A program made the position numbers and the translations under genes. Below, piece by piece: positions 14,901 to 24,698 of a stretch of DNA of 64,000 bases. Positions within the stretch are counted from its first letter, which is position 1. Each line of letters begins with the position of its first letter. A model generated the notes under the pieces. That model worked only from the letters and a program-made list of their open reading frames with translations. It was not told where the DNA came from and made no database searches. The DNA comes from Palaemon carinicauda. Its lineage: Eukaryota > Arthropoda > Malacostraca > Decapoda > Palaemonidae. The stretch lies in NCBI RefSeq assembly GCF_036898095.1, contig NC_090746.1, forward strand, positions 53,169,088 to 53,233,087, written 5' to 3'.

Positions 14901-15017
14901 CAATCTGGGGCGAATGCTATCTTCAAGAGAAGGGATACCGTCATAGGTCGGTTCCACAAGCAGGTGCCAAAAGTGGAGGTTTCATGGTTGAGGAATTCCA
15001 CCCTCGAGGGTTCTTCT

Positions 15018-15073
15018 TTCTTTGTTTCGGAAGAGATAAAGAGGGTTCTTTGTTTCGGAAGAGATAAAGAGGG
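15018..15073. repeat. 28-bp tandem duplication in DIRS-1
   Basis: Two identical 28-bp units (15018-15045 and 15046-15073) lie upstream of the RT core. 28 is not a multiple of three, so the duplication shifts the frame. Confidence 0.9.
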
Positions 15074-15299
15074 CTGCTGAGCGATGGATGAAATCGTCCA
15101 ACGATTCTCTCTTCCATAGGGCCATGACATCGCGGTCCTATGATAGACCTTCTCAGTTCTTCCCGGCCTCAGCAAGAACTTTCCTCTACTCACCAGTCAA
15201 CTTCCAGGTCTTCAGGACCTTCTAAGGTGTCTTAGCAGCCCTTTCAGTCCAAGGGGCAGAAAGGGTCCAAATCCTTCAGAGAAAAGAAGGGAGGAAAGG

Positions 15300-16924
15300 A
15301 AGGTGGCCGAGGAGGTCTCTCCCAGTAGGAATGGCATTCTTCATCACCCACCACCTTTGGGAAGATGCCTACAGTCAAATTTTTCTGGTGAAAAAGGCGA
15401 CTGGAGGCTGGAGACCAGTCATCGATCTCTCCCCTCTGAACAAGTTTGTTCAGCAGACTCCGTTCAGAATGGAGACAGCAGACACAGTCATCCAAGTGGT
15501 ATGTTCAAGGGACTTCATGTGCACACTGGATCTGAAGGATGCATCCTTCCATATCCCAATACAGTACATCCGTTTTCAAGGAAGTATCTGAGATTCATAC
15601 ACAAGGGAATGGCATACCAGTTCAAGGTTCTATGCTTTGGTCTTGCGACATCTCCTCGGGTATTTACCAGTGTTCGCCCTAGTGTCCTCTTAGGCTCACA
15701 GGAATGGCATCCGTCTTCTCAGATATCTGGACGACTGGCTGGTCCTAGCAGACTCAGAGACGACCCTTCTTCGTCACCGAGACATGGTTTTGAGTTTTGT
15801 TAGGATCTAGGGGTCCTGATAAATCAAGAGAAGTTATCACTGCAACCCTCACAATGACTGGTATACCTCGGAATGATCATAGACACCATCTTAGAGAAAA
15901 TTTTCCCATCAGACAAAAGAGTACACAGGCTGAAGGAAGCGGCTGCACCCTTCCCCAGGAGAGAAGTTCTTCCAGCTTCTTGTTGGTTGAGTCTGTTAGG
16001 CCACCTAACCTCTCTCATCCGTCTTGTTCCAAACAGCCGCCTCAGGATAAGATCCCTGCAGTGGTAGCTGAAGTCCGTGTGGAACCAACACTCCAACCCA
16101 CCGGACACCCGAGTTCCCATAACTCAGGATCAGGTGACGGATTTGAGTTGATGGATGGTAGACGAAAATCTTCGAAGAGGCCAGAATCCTCTTGTTCCCC
16201 CCTCCAGATTTGATGCTTTATACAGATGCATCAAAAGAAGGGTGGGTGGCTCACCTGCTGCACCATACGATCTCCGGCCTTTAGTCAGAGTCAGAAAGGT
16301 AGTAGCACATAAATCTTCTAGAGATGAGTTTAGCCTACTTGGCTCTTCATCAGTTCCAAGTTGCTGGCAGGTCACTCTGTGGTGTTGATGAGCAACAACA
16401 CCACAGTAATGGCTTACATAAACAAACAGAGCGGTACCATTTCGCAGCCTCTATGCCCTCTTGCTGTAAATATTCTCAGATGGTCAGAAGAACATTCGGT
16501 GGCTCTATCAGCTCGATTCATTCCCGGCAAGAGGAATGTGCACGCGGACAATCTGAGCAGAGCGACTAAGATAGTAGGCTCCGAATGGTCTTTGAATCGT
16601 CAGATAACCAACAAAGTCCTGACTTTGTGGGGTTCCCCGACTGTAGACCTGTTCGCAACATCTCTTAATAGCAAGCTTCCGCTGTACTGTTCTCCAGTCC
16701 TGGAACCTCAGGCTCTATGGCAAGATGTATTTCAACAACGGTTGGACAACATCAACGTGTACGCCTTTCCCACGTTTTTTCTGATGAGAAGACTGCTCAA
16801 CAAGATAAGAGCGTCCAAAGATCTAATGATGACCCTTGTAGCTCCGCTATGGCATCATGCAGAATGGTTTCCAGACCTCCTGCAACTTCTAGTAGATCTA
16901 CTGAGTGAACTTCCTCCACGGTAA
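15300..16924 (+). pseudogene. DIRS-1 reverse transcriptase/RNase H, broken
   Basis: RT block 1 is visible at about 15385-15450 (KKATGGWRPVIDLSPLNKFV). It is followed by TLDLKDASFHIPI, then CFGLATSPRVFT near 15640, then YLDDWLVL near 15720-15745, in different frames. RNase H follows: YTDASKEGW near 16215, SNNTTVMAYINKQSG near 16390-16435, and the ARFIPGKRNVHADNLSR region. The longest surviving frame is 16361-16924, covering RNase H and the DIRS-specific region after it (LWGSPTVDLFAT, MTLVAPLWHHAEW). Premature stops and frameshifts occur between the blocks, so no enzyme could be made from this copy. Confidence 0.85.
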
Positions 16925-16929
16925 AATCT

Positions 16930-17761
16930 ACTCAAACAGTCGCACGCGAACATCTTCCAAAAGACCGTGCAGTCGCCTCTACTTCACACATGACGACTAT
17001 CCATCTTCTCTGTCAGAAGGGCTTTTCACGACATGTTGCGGTGCGAATGTCAGGACACTTCTCATACGGAGGTATGAGATCACTTTCCCCAGTCAGAGAT
17101 CCGACCTCCTCCTTGGAACTTGGTTCACGTCTTGAAATCCCTAAAAGGGGCTCCCTACGAACCATTACGCCATGCAACTGACCGAAACCTCTTTTTAAAG
17201 ACGGCATTCCTGCTCGCTTCAGCCTCGGCAAAGAGAGTTGGTGAACTTCTTGGCCTCTCGTATGACATCACCCATTCAAGGGGATGGGGCGAAGTGACGG
17301 TCAGCTTCGTCCCTGAGTTTAGTGCTAAGACTCAAAATCCGTGGATACTGGACCATAGATTCAGGCCCTTTCAGATTGCGAGTCTTCATTCTGTAACCAA
17401 CGACCCAGATCAGTTGTTAATTTTCCCAGTGAGGAGTTTGAGATACCATCTTGAACGCACTGCAGCAACACGCCCCAGACTAACATCTCTGTTTGTTAGC
17501 TCAGTTTCCTCCTGGATTCGCCAAGTGATCGAAAGAGCCCATGACGTCAGGGGAATCAGTACTTCCCTGGCATTTAAACACAACTTCTCCGTGTTGCAGG
17601 TTATCCAAGCAGGAGTGTGGAAAAGACAAACCACCTTCACAGCCCATTACCTTAAAGACGTGACCCACAGGAGACTCAGCCCATTACCTTAAAGACGTGA
17701 CCCACAGGAGACTCGATACGTTTACTATTCGTTCTGTGGTGGCTGCTCAACAAGTGGTTTA
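16930..17761 (+). pseudogene. DIRS-1 tyrosine recombinase, broken
   Basis: The frame 17120-17692 carries the catalytic region: Arg in SASAKRVGELLGLSYD, then HDVRGISTSLAFKH (His-x-x-Arg), then the Tyr in TAHYLKD. These are the R...HxxR...Y residues of tyrosine recombinases, which integrate DIRS circles. A 37-bp tandem duplication (17641-17714) right after the catalytic Tyr shifts the frame. The true C-terminus (RSVVAAQQVV) lies beyond it at about 17725-17761. The N-terminal half is in other frames. Confidence 0.85.
17641..17714. repeat. 37-bp tandem duplication in DIRS-1 recombinase
   Basis: Two perfect 37-bp units, 17641-17677 and 17678-17714, covering the codons around the catalytic Tyr. 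Out of frame. Confidence 0.92.
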
Positions 17762-18219
17762 AGATACCTGAAGCTCCTTGATGGATAAGTAGCAGTTTGT
17801 TGGGGGTATTGGTTACCCAGGTTAAGACTGAGATGAATGAGAAGAATGTCTGGCTTTTCCTTTCTTCATCTTCTCCTCCCTTGGGGTACAGCACCATGGG
17901 TCCCTCTGCAAGGTGACTTCAACCTCTGCAGGTAATTATCACTTCCCTTGTGTAGCCTAATATAAGTTATAAATTGTTATAATGTTTATGTTCCCATTGC
18001 TTTCTGTGAGGGAGCAATGGGATATGTCTTGTTGTTTTCCTATATAAACTCACGTTTATACAAACAACAACCTCTATTTTACTATATTGCACAGGCTGCT
18101 AGTATACTCACTTTGTATATTTCAGTGAGGTGTCAGTTTTCCCTAGACCACAGTGTTATACTGTACTAGGTAAAACTGGCAATGTCCATGCCAGATCTAG
18201 GACTTCCTCCCACCTAAGA

Positions 18220-18330
18220 GTGAGTCATCCACATAAATAACAGAAGGTTTGCTAGTATGAGAACAAATGACAAATTTGGAGATAATTTGTATTTTTCCCT
18301 AACTAATACAAACCTGGAGTTATTTATATA
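18220..18330. repeat. DIRS-1 internal complementary region
   Basis: The first part is complementary to the left outer edge (12152-12190) and the second part to the right outer edge (18536-18590), joined head to head. In the accepted DIRS1 model this region templates completion and circularisation of the cDNA. Confidence 0.82.
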
Positions 18331-18373
18331 AATTGACCCGCCATCACCTGTCCCCCAGAAGTCCTGCCTGCAA

Positions 18374-18540
18374 TAAAAAGTGACATCTCACCACTTTGAG
18401 AGTATATATAGAAGCGCCTGGGTGCCCCCCAGCCACCTCCAGCCTATCCGCTTAAGCGGTTAGGCAGGGTTGCCACCTCGCAGTAAAAGTCTAATGATTA
18501 CCTCCAGCTGCTGCTAAAAGAATATCCACATAAATAACTC
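18374..18540 (-). repeat. DIRS-1 right inverted terminal repeat
   Basis: Inverted partner of 12184-12342. Confidence 0.85.
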
Positions 18541-18590
18541 CAGGTTTGTATTAGTTACGGAAAAATACAAATTATCTCCGAATTTGTCAT

Positions 18591-19899
18591 ATTTTGAAGA
18601 AAAACTGTCCTCACACAACTTGGAGAACTAGAAAAGTTAAAATTAAGTGAATCAGAATTTAGTAAAATGTGCTGAAACTCCTAGGATATATTTCAGGAGA
18701 CCAGCATTCAGCAGGTTTTGAGTTTTTATGGTGGTAAGTTTGAAGTCAAGTGATTCCACATCTATTCTTCTCACACATTATAAAGCAGAGAAGTTCAGAT
18801 CATCATTGTTCATCCTCCAGAAAGTTATATGGAAAGAGTATGACATAGATTGGTTTGGTCAAGCCATTAGGTCTGATTTTCAGTCATGCAGTGGTTCTCT
18901 GTACTCTGTATTCTTGAAGAACTTGGAAAGCACGCAAAACATACAAAGTCCTCAGACTTTTTTATTAGTGTGCTTGATCATACTCACTCTATTCTAAGTT
19001 ATCTATAACTAAGTAGCTAATGAAGTTTGTACATGACAAACCTCCTCTTCTTTGTAGAGAGCTGCTGTAAACTCTTACACAGGATTTGATATATTTTACT
19101 TCTTGGTGAAAAGCATCATCCAGGGCAGAAATCCTATACAGTAAATTATTTTCACTTGTAGCTTTCCATGAAAATTATTCATCTTTTTCATCAATCTTTT
19201 CTTTAAGTTTTTTTCCTGATTCTCCCTTTATGGAGGTTAAATGTTGAATAAGTTATTTTTTTTATCTTGTGTCCTTTCTGCCTGAATTTTGATCTAGTTG
19301 GTCTTTAATTGTGCTTTATTCATGATATTTGGGTCTTCTTCTTGGTGTTGATTCTGCAGGTTCTTTATTACATTTTCCTTTTTATTAACTGCTCCATTTT
19401 CCTTCTTGTAACTCAGTAAATTTTCCCGCTCCTGGACAGCACACTTTGCAACTACCTTTTTATGGTCACAAACCTCCTAAATCTAAATTTTCTTTGCCAG
19501 TCCTCATCTGCTTTCTCTGAGAAAAAGTTAATCAAAGATTGTGTATTGTATGGATGCTTTCAAAATGCGAAATGATACTTATGCAACATGAATTCAAATA
19601 TACTTTACCTTATCCAAACAATTAGAGGCCTATGATCATTATTAATGTATATCTAGCCACAATACTGTATGTTCCTACAAGTATACAAACCTTTTGGTTC
19701 TTTAGATATAGAATATGTATACTAAAATTTTGATTTTTCAATAGGGATTATGAAATCGTTAATGAGGTAGTTAACGACAGGTGGTAAGCACGGGTGAGAA
19801 GCCCCATCCCTGCAATTGTCGGAAGTTCAGCACTTGTTTTCGGCTGCAATAATTATGAATACAGTATACTGTTGTGCTGGCGGTTGATTGTGATGATTG
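18591..19899. other. Intron sequence, no element recognised
   Basis: AT-rich. The open frame at 18728-18997 (89 codons) shows no recognisable motif and is probably chance. Confidence 0.4.
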
Positions 19900-20399
19900 T
19901 GAAGTAATAGATGAATATTTGCTGGGGAAAGTTTGGACATTGTAACCATTATGCTGTACAGGTATGTGTAAAGCAGCTATAGATCCACACACTTTGTGCA
20001 TCTTGTAAGGGGTATGATTGCAATCATCCCTGTGTACCAATTGTTAATCATGGTTTCCGGGGAAGTTGCAGGCTTATGACTTGAGGGGGAGAAAGAGAGC
20101 TAAACTTTTTCCGTGGTCTGTCTTGGCAATGCCCAAGAAATTTTTCGTGGCAGGCTTATGATTTGAGGGGGAGAAAGAGAGCTAAGCTTTTTCCGTGGTC
20201 TGTCTTGGCAATGCCCAAGAAATTTTTCGTGGCAGGCTTATGTTTTGAGGGGGAGAAAGAGAGCTAAGCTTTTTCCGTGGTCTGTCTTGGCAATACCCAA
20301 GAAAATGCCCAAGAAATCTTTCGCTGCCTCTGTCCCCTCATTGAGTGTGTCTGTTACCGATGCTCCTATGGATATGCCTCTGGCTTGATTCCTAGGGAT
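19900..20399 (+). pseudogene. Old DIRS remnant (DIRS-5), left part with ORF1 start
   Basis: Around 19975-20030 the translation has DPHTLCASCKGYDCN, the same Cys-rich signature found in the ORF1s of DIRS-2, -3 and -6. An 82-bp tandem repeat follows, then a short readable piece starting MPKKSFAASVPSLSV at about 20305. The element is interrupted at 20400 by a TIR-bounded insertion and continues at about 28389. Many stops. Extent on the left is uncertain. Confidence 0.65.
20068..20330 (+). repeat. 82-bp tandem repeat, about 3.2 units
   Basis: Units begin at 20068, 20150 and 20232 with a partial fourth near 20314. They are near-identical, so the expansion is much younger than the decayed DIRS-5 ORF1 that carries it. 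Confidence 0.92.
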
Positions 20400-20465
20400 T
20401 ACAGGTAGGCCATCACTAATCCAGCAACTTTGGGACCAGGAGGGTGCCGGATTATCCATATATTA

Positions 20466-20510
20466 CAGGTAGTCGTCGACTTACGGCCGATATAGGGACT
20501 GAGGCATGTC
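20466..20510 (+). repeat. Possible second TIR end (pogo/Tigger-like)
   Basis: A TA followed by CAGGTAGTCGTCGACTTACG resembles the ends of pogo/Tigger-type elements. Its inverted partner was not located, so this may be another layer or just one end. Confidence 0.3.
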
Positions 20511-20639
20511 GCAAGTTGAGAAAAGTGAATTTTCCGTAAATTTATTATGACGCGTCATGATTCAGCAAGCATCCAAGTTATATTTTATCAATATTTTCAT
20601 ACTGTATCTCATTATTTCATTTTGTTGTTTAGTAGGATA

Positions 20640-21318
20640 TCATGTGCTGTATTAAAGCATTTTTGTATTCTATTTTTCAATATCTAAAGAATTTTAAACA
20701 TCAAGAATTACTTAATATTTTGTTTACTTTTAATTATGATCAGCTGATCTGAAGGTCTCGCTACTGTATTGAAAGATTGCTCACATACGAGTTGTATATT
20801 TTATGTATAATTTCTTAGTTTATTAAAAAGATCTTCATGATGAATATTACATCAGCACCAATATGTTACAGGATATCACAGTTTTCATACAGTTCGTTTG
20901 TAGCCATTATTATTAGTTATCATCCAAACATCTCGCGCTCTCTGTGTGAGTGTGTGGGACAATGGGGTTTGCGGGCTCGTGCAGGTAGTTCATTTTTAAA
21001 GTTTCATTCAGTATTTAATTTCCTATTATTAAGCCTTCATATGACATTAGGCATTATTGTGGTTTTATTAAAGCATGTTTGCATTCTATTTTTAAATTCC
21101 ATAAACATTTCAATAAGCATCAATTACTTTTGGTAAGCTTCAGCTGATCTCAAGGTCACACTACCAAATTGATATTATGTGCACATATAGTACAAATAAC
21201 ACAGAGGTGTTTAAATAATCTTCTTAACTTATCCGAATATTACATCAGCACCAATATGTAATAGGCATAGTATCTATACAGTTTGTTAATAGACCTCATT
21301 ATTATTTATCATAAGAAT

Positions 21319-21330
<12 letters not shown>
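20640..21330 (+). repeat. Diverged direct repeat, period about 400 bp
   Basis: Several blocks recur in the same order. ATTAAAGCAT is at 20654 and 21068; ATCAGCACCAATATG is at about 20851 and 21243, both copies followed by similar AT-rich text. There are two diverged copies and traces of a third after 21400. No coding capacity. Confidence 0.6.

Positions 21331-21389
<59 letters not shown>
21321..21389. repeat. TC microsatellite
   Basis: About 69 bp of almost pure TC dinucleotide at the end of the second copy of the 400-bp repeat. Confidence 0.97.
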
Positions 21390-21394
<5 letters not shown>

Positions 21395-21835
21395 GATTTT
21401 TAATTCACCATTAAATCTTTATATTTCTTTAGACATTATTAGAAAGGATAAAATTAATAATATTGATATTACATAACCAATACTTGGTACGATATCTGTT
21501 GCTTCAAAAGCTAATTTATACACAGATGCATTCATTTGCTCGTTATGATCGGTGATGAAACTTAAACAAAGCAGTGTTTGTGGTATTATGTTGCGGGTTC
21601 AACAAGAGCATGATATAAAATTGTCTTTATTTAATTTATTTTGGATTTTTTAAGTATACAACAAAAGTTAGCTTATGCATCGATGGTTTTGTAATTCATT
21701 CAATTTTTGACTTTGTCTTATCTGAAGGTCATCTTAATACACAAAAATATAAGGTATGTTTCTTCTTGTGTACAGTAATGTACAGCTAGACTGTTTTCAA
21801 CAATACACTAAAAACTGTTTTGTTCCGACACAATA

Positions 21836-22005
21836 TACTCACCGAGAACTACTTTCCATAGTTGTCACTTGGTGACCTCTCAATCTCGACCAAGATTTTC
21901 CCGCGTTACCCCCCTATCCCGCTCCATATAGTTTCTACCCCTGCCGCCAGGATACGCCCTGAGGGCAGGTCACTGCCTTCCCGGGTCAGCATCGCCATTA
22001 AGTTC
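21836..22005 (+). repeat. DIRS-2 left inverted terminal repeat
   Basis: Complementary to 27993-28173 except for a small insertion in the right copy. Confidence 0.92.
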
Positions 22006-22200
22006 TTGGTCGTGAGATGTGAAACATCTCCCTCTCTCGCTCTCTCGATCCTTTGGCGCGTTGTGATTCCACGTGTTTCCAGTGTGGGGACTTGTGTTTT
22101 TCTGCGTAGTGCGTTATTCGCAAGTGTTTCAGTACGTCCCCCTTGCGTATATCCCAGTGTACTTGTAACTCGATAGTGTTGGCCCTTCGTGTGCGAACGA

Positions 22201-24646
22201 TGGAGGATGTGCGTCGTTGCCCTGGTCCTAGAGCCGGAAAGTCGTGTGGGGCTTTCCTCTCTAAGCCAGAAGTGGACCCTCATTCCCTTTGTTCCACGTG
22301 CAGGGGTAAAGTTTGCTCCTCCTCAGACACGTGTCCGGAGTGCGTAAGTTGGGACGGCATACAGTGGGTACGGTACAGTACCAAGAAGAAGAAGTCGTCT
22401 AAGCGTTCCCCCAAGAAAGTGAGTGGCGTGTCCTCTTTACCGTCGGTCAGTGATCGGTCCGACGAAGCCTCGGCTTCTCCGTCTCCTTCGCAGAGGAGTG
22501 GGCACCAAGCCCCCAGTGTTATAGTTAGCCATAGCGTTCTTCCCGGTGAACCCAGTGTGAGGGAAGACCCAAGGGCTGGCCCCTCTGGAGAGAACGGAAG
22601 GGCCGCTAGTGCTTCGGGTGAATCGGGCCACGTGGCAGGGGATCACGCTTCTTCGGAAGACCCAGTATGGGGCAGTGTTGTTGTATCGGAGTCCCCTCCG
22701 CCCTCGTGGGCCGGTGCGTCGGGCTCTCCCCCGCCAGAGGACAACCACGCTAGAGTTCGCCGCCCGAGTAGCGATGCTTTCGGGTGGAAATTGCCGAAGA
22801 CTCCGGGGAGGTCACCGCTAAGGATGGACGTGTCCCTGGGCCCCTGGCCTCCTAGCAGGGATGGAGTAGACACAGTGCCCTCGATCTCTACAGCAGTTCC
22901 CGAAGACTTCCTCCAACATCCTGTCTCGGACGCCCGACGACGAAGAGCTTCCCCCGCGCATCACTCGAGCAGCCGTTACGCGAGGAACGGGCGCCCTCAG
23001 ACTCTTCAGAGGTGGATTCATCCTCCGGGGGAGAACTCAGGGAGAAACGACACCGGAAGAGAGAGCCGGCCGAAAACGATCGTTCCCGCTCCAGGTCAAG
23101 GTCGCGGCACAGCAGGAAGCGTCCCCGCTCTCACTCCCGTAAGTATAGGAGGGAGGCCTCTCCCGGCGGCGAATGGGTCTACGTCCCTTCAGGAGAGTCC
23201 AGAAGGCTCCGCTCTCCAGACTCTCGGTCCAGTGAACGAGCCTCTAGGTTGTCGCTCCCTACGCACAGCCTAGAACCGCTCGACCTGCCACGCAGGAAGG
23301 ACCTCGCCCTTAAGCATAAGTCCTCGAGGCCTCCGGTTCACCCCGCCCAGCGGGGGGAAACGCGCTTCCGAGAAGGCAGCCTGACCGAACCAGCCCAGCT
23401 GGGGCGGTCGTCGAGCAGGAAGGACCGGTTCCCGTGGTCGGGTCATCCCACCGGGACCGTGTCCTCCGCTTCCAGAGCCTTGGGGCAGCCGAGGGTCCTC
23501 CCGGAGCCGGTGGCTCCCGCCTTACGGCGAGATCCACCCGCGTACGGAGCACCCTACGGTTACGGGTCGACCTCCCTGGAACCAAGAGGAGAACGCCCTG
23601 TCTACCGTCCAAGCACGGCTCCCCCACGCCAGGCCGAGGCCTCGGCCGACGGAGGCGAGGCTTCCCCGTCGGAGGACTCCGCCTACAGAAGGGTGGTAGG
23701 TCTCATCAGGAGGCTCCATGGGATTCCAGAACCCTCGGCGCCTAAGGTGAATGCCTGGAGGTCGAGCCTCCTGAGATACACTCACCGCGACGCCCTGCCG
23801 AAGTCCTCCCTGGCCCTTCCTCTCGCCCCAGACCCAGTACTGGGCCAAGAATACATAGATAACTTGGTGGCCAGCAGTGCGGAGGCCCCCAAGTCCCAGA
23901 GTGCCTCCAAACTCCTCCAAGGTCTCAAGCCACAGGGCAAGGTATATATTCCGGAGGGACGGCGCCCAGGTCCCTGTAGGGTGGACCCAGCCTTGGACAT
24001 CCTGGGACAAGGCGGCTCGGACGAAAGGGCCTCTTCAGCCCCTGTTTCCTTCTCACCCACTGAAGCCGCCATGATGGAGGAGATGTCAAGGGATCTTGTG
24101 AACGTCTCCTCATGGCTGGACTGGTGGGCCTCCACGTTGGTGAACGTACGAGCCTCCACAGACCCCGACGATCCTGAGCAACAGGGTCTCCTGACGGACC
24201 TTCTCACCTCCGGGGGGAAAGCCCTCAAGTTTATGGCTTACCAAGCACTCTCATTGACGGCCAACTGGGTGCTTAGAAAACGGGACACAGTGCTCTCTAA
24301 GTTGTCAAGGAAAATCCCGGACAGAGAGGCCCGAGTGGTGCGTAGCCTACCCCTAGGGGGTGAGTCGCTGTTTCCTCTGAAGGAGCTGGAAGTGCTAATG
24401 GAGAAGGTGTCCAAGAGGAGAGAGACCAACGCCCCCAGACAAACATCTTCCAGAAGGCCGCCTTACAGGAGATCAGTCTCGGATAGTGCCGTGACTACTC
24501 AGGCCGCCCCCAGCTCTTCGAGGAGGGACGCCCCTTCCTCCTCCTGGACAACAACTCCGCACCCGCAGGGGAGCTCCAGCTTCTGCCAACTCCTTCAGGT
24601 CGGGTTACTCCGCTTCGAAGAGAGGCAGATCAGGCCGCCCCTCTAG
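22201..24646 (+). pseudogene. DIRS-2 ORF1 (Gag-like), in two overlapping frames
   Basis: It starts at the ATG at 22201 (MEDVRRCPGPRAGKSCGAF), a position that fits the other ORF1 starts. A Cys-rich module follows with DPHSLCSTCRGKVC and CPECVSW, then Lys/Ser-rich low-complexity sequence. The frame runs to 23273, but the homologous continuation (Arg/Ser repeats, then LDWWAST, then a conserved helical region) is in the frame 23012-24646. At least one indel therefore lies around 22900-23010. The C-terminus overlaps the start of the RT frame. The likely role is a nucleic-acid-binding structural protein; the family relation is inferred from position and shared motifs. Confidence 0.75.
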
Positions 24647-24698
24647 GAGAAGGTAGAGGGAGAGGCCCCCTACTCCCGCCCAAGTCTCGGGTTGGGGG

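Larger units (their letters stand above)
12152..18590 (+). mobile_element. DIRS1-like tyrosine-recombinase retrotransposon, decayed (DIRS-1)
   Basis: A complete structure with degraded genes. Inverted terminal repeats lie at 12184-12342 and 18374-18540. An internal complementary region near 18220-18330 contains the complements of both outer edges, joined. Gene order is Cys-rich ORF1, RT/RNase H, then tyrosine recombinase, all on the + strand. This is the DIRS order, and there is no integrase or direct LTR. Stops and frameshifts occur in all three genes, and small tandem duplications (28 bp, 37 bp) add to the damage. Outer ends were set from the junction read in the internal complementary region and are accurate to a few bases. 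Confidence 0.88.

Noticed and set aside
22437..24228. Long minus-strand ORFs opposite DIRS-2 ORF1
   Set aside because: GC-rich coding sequence leaves open antisense frames; they have no recognisable domain and vary among DIRS copies.
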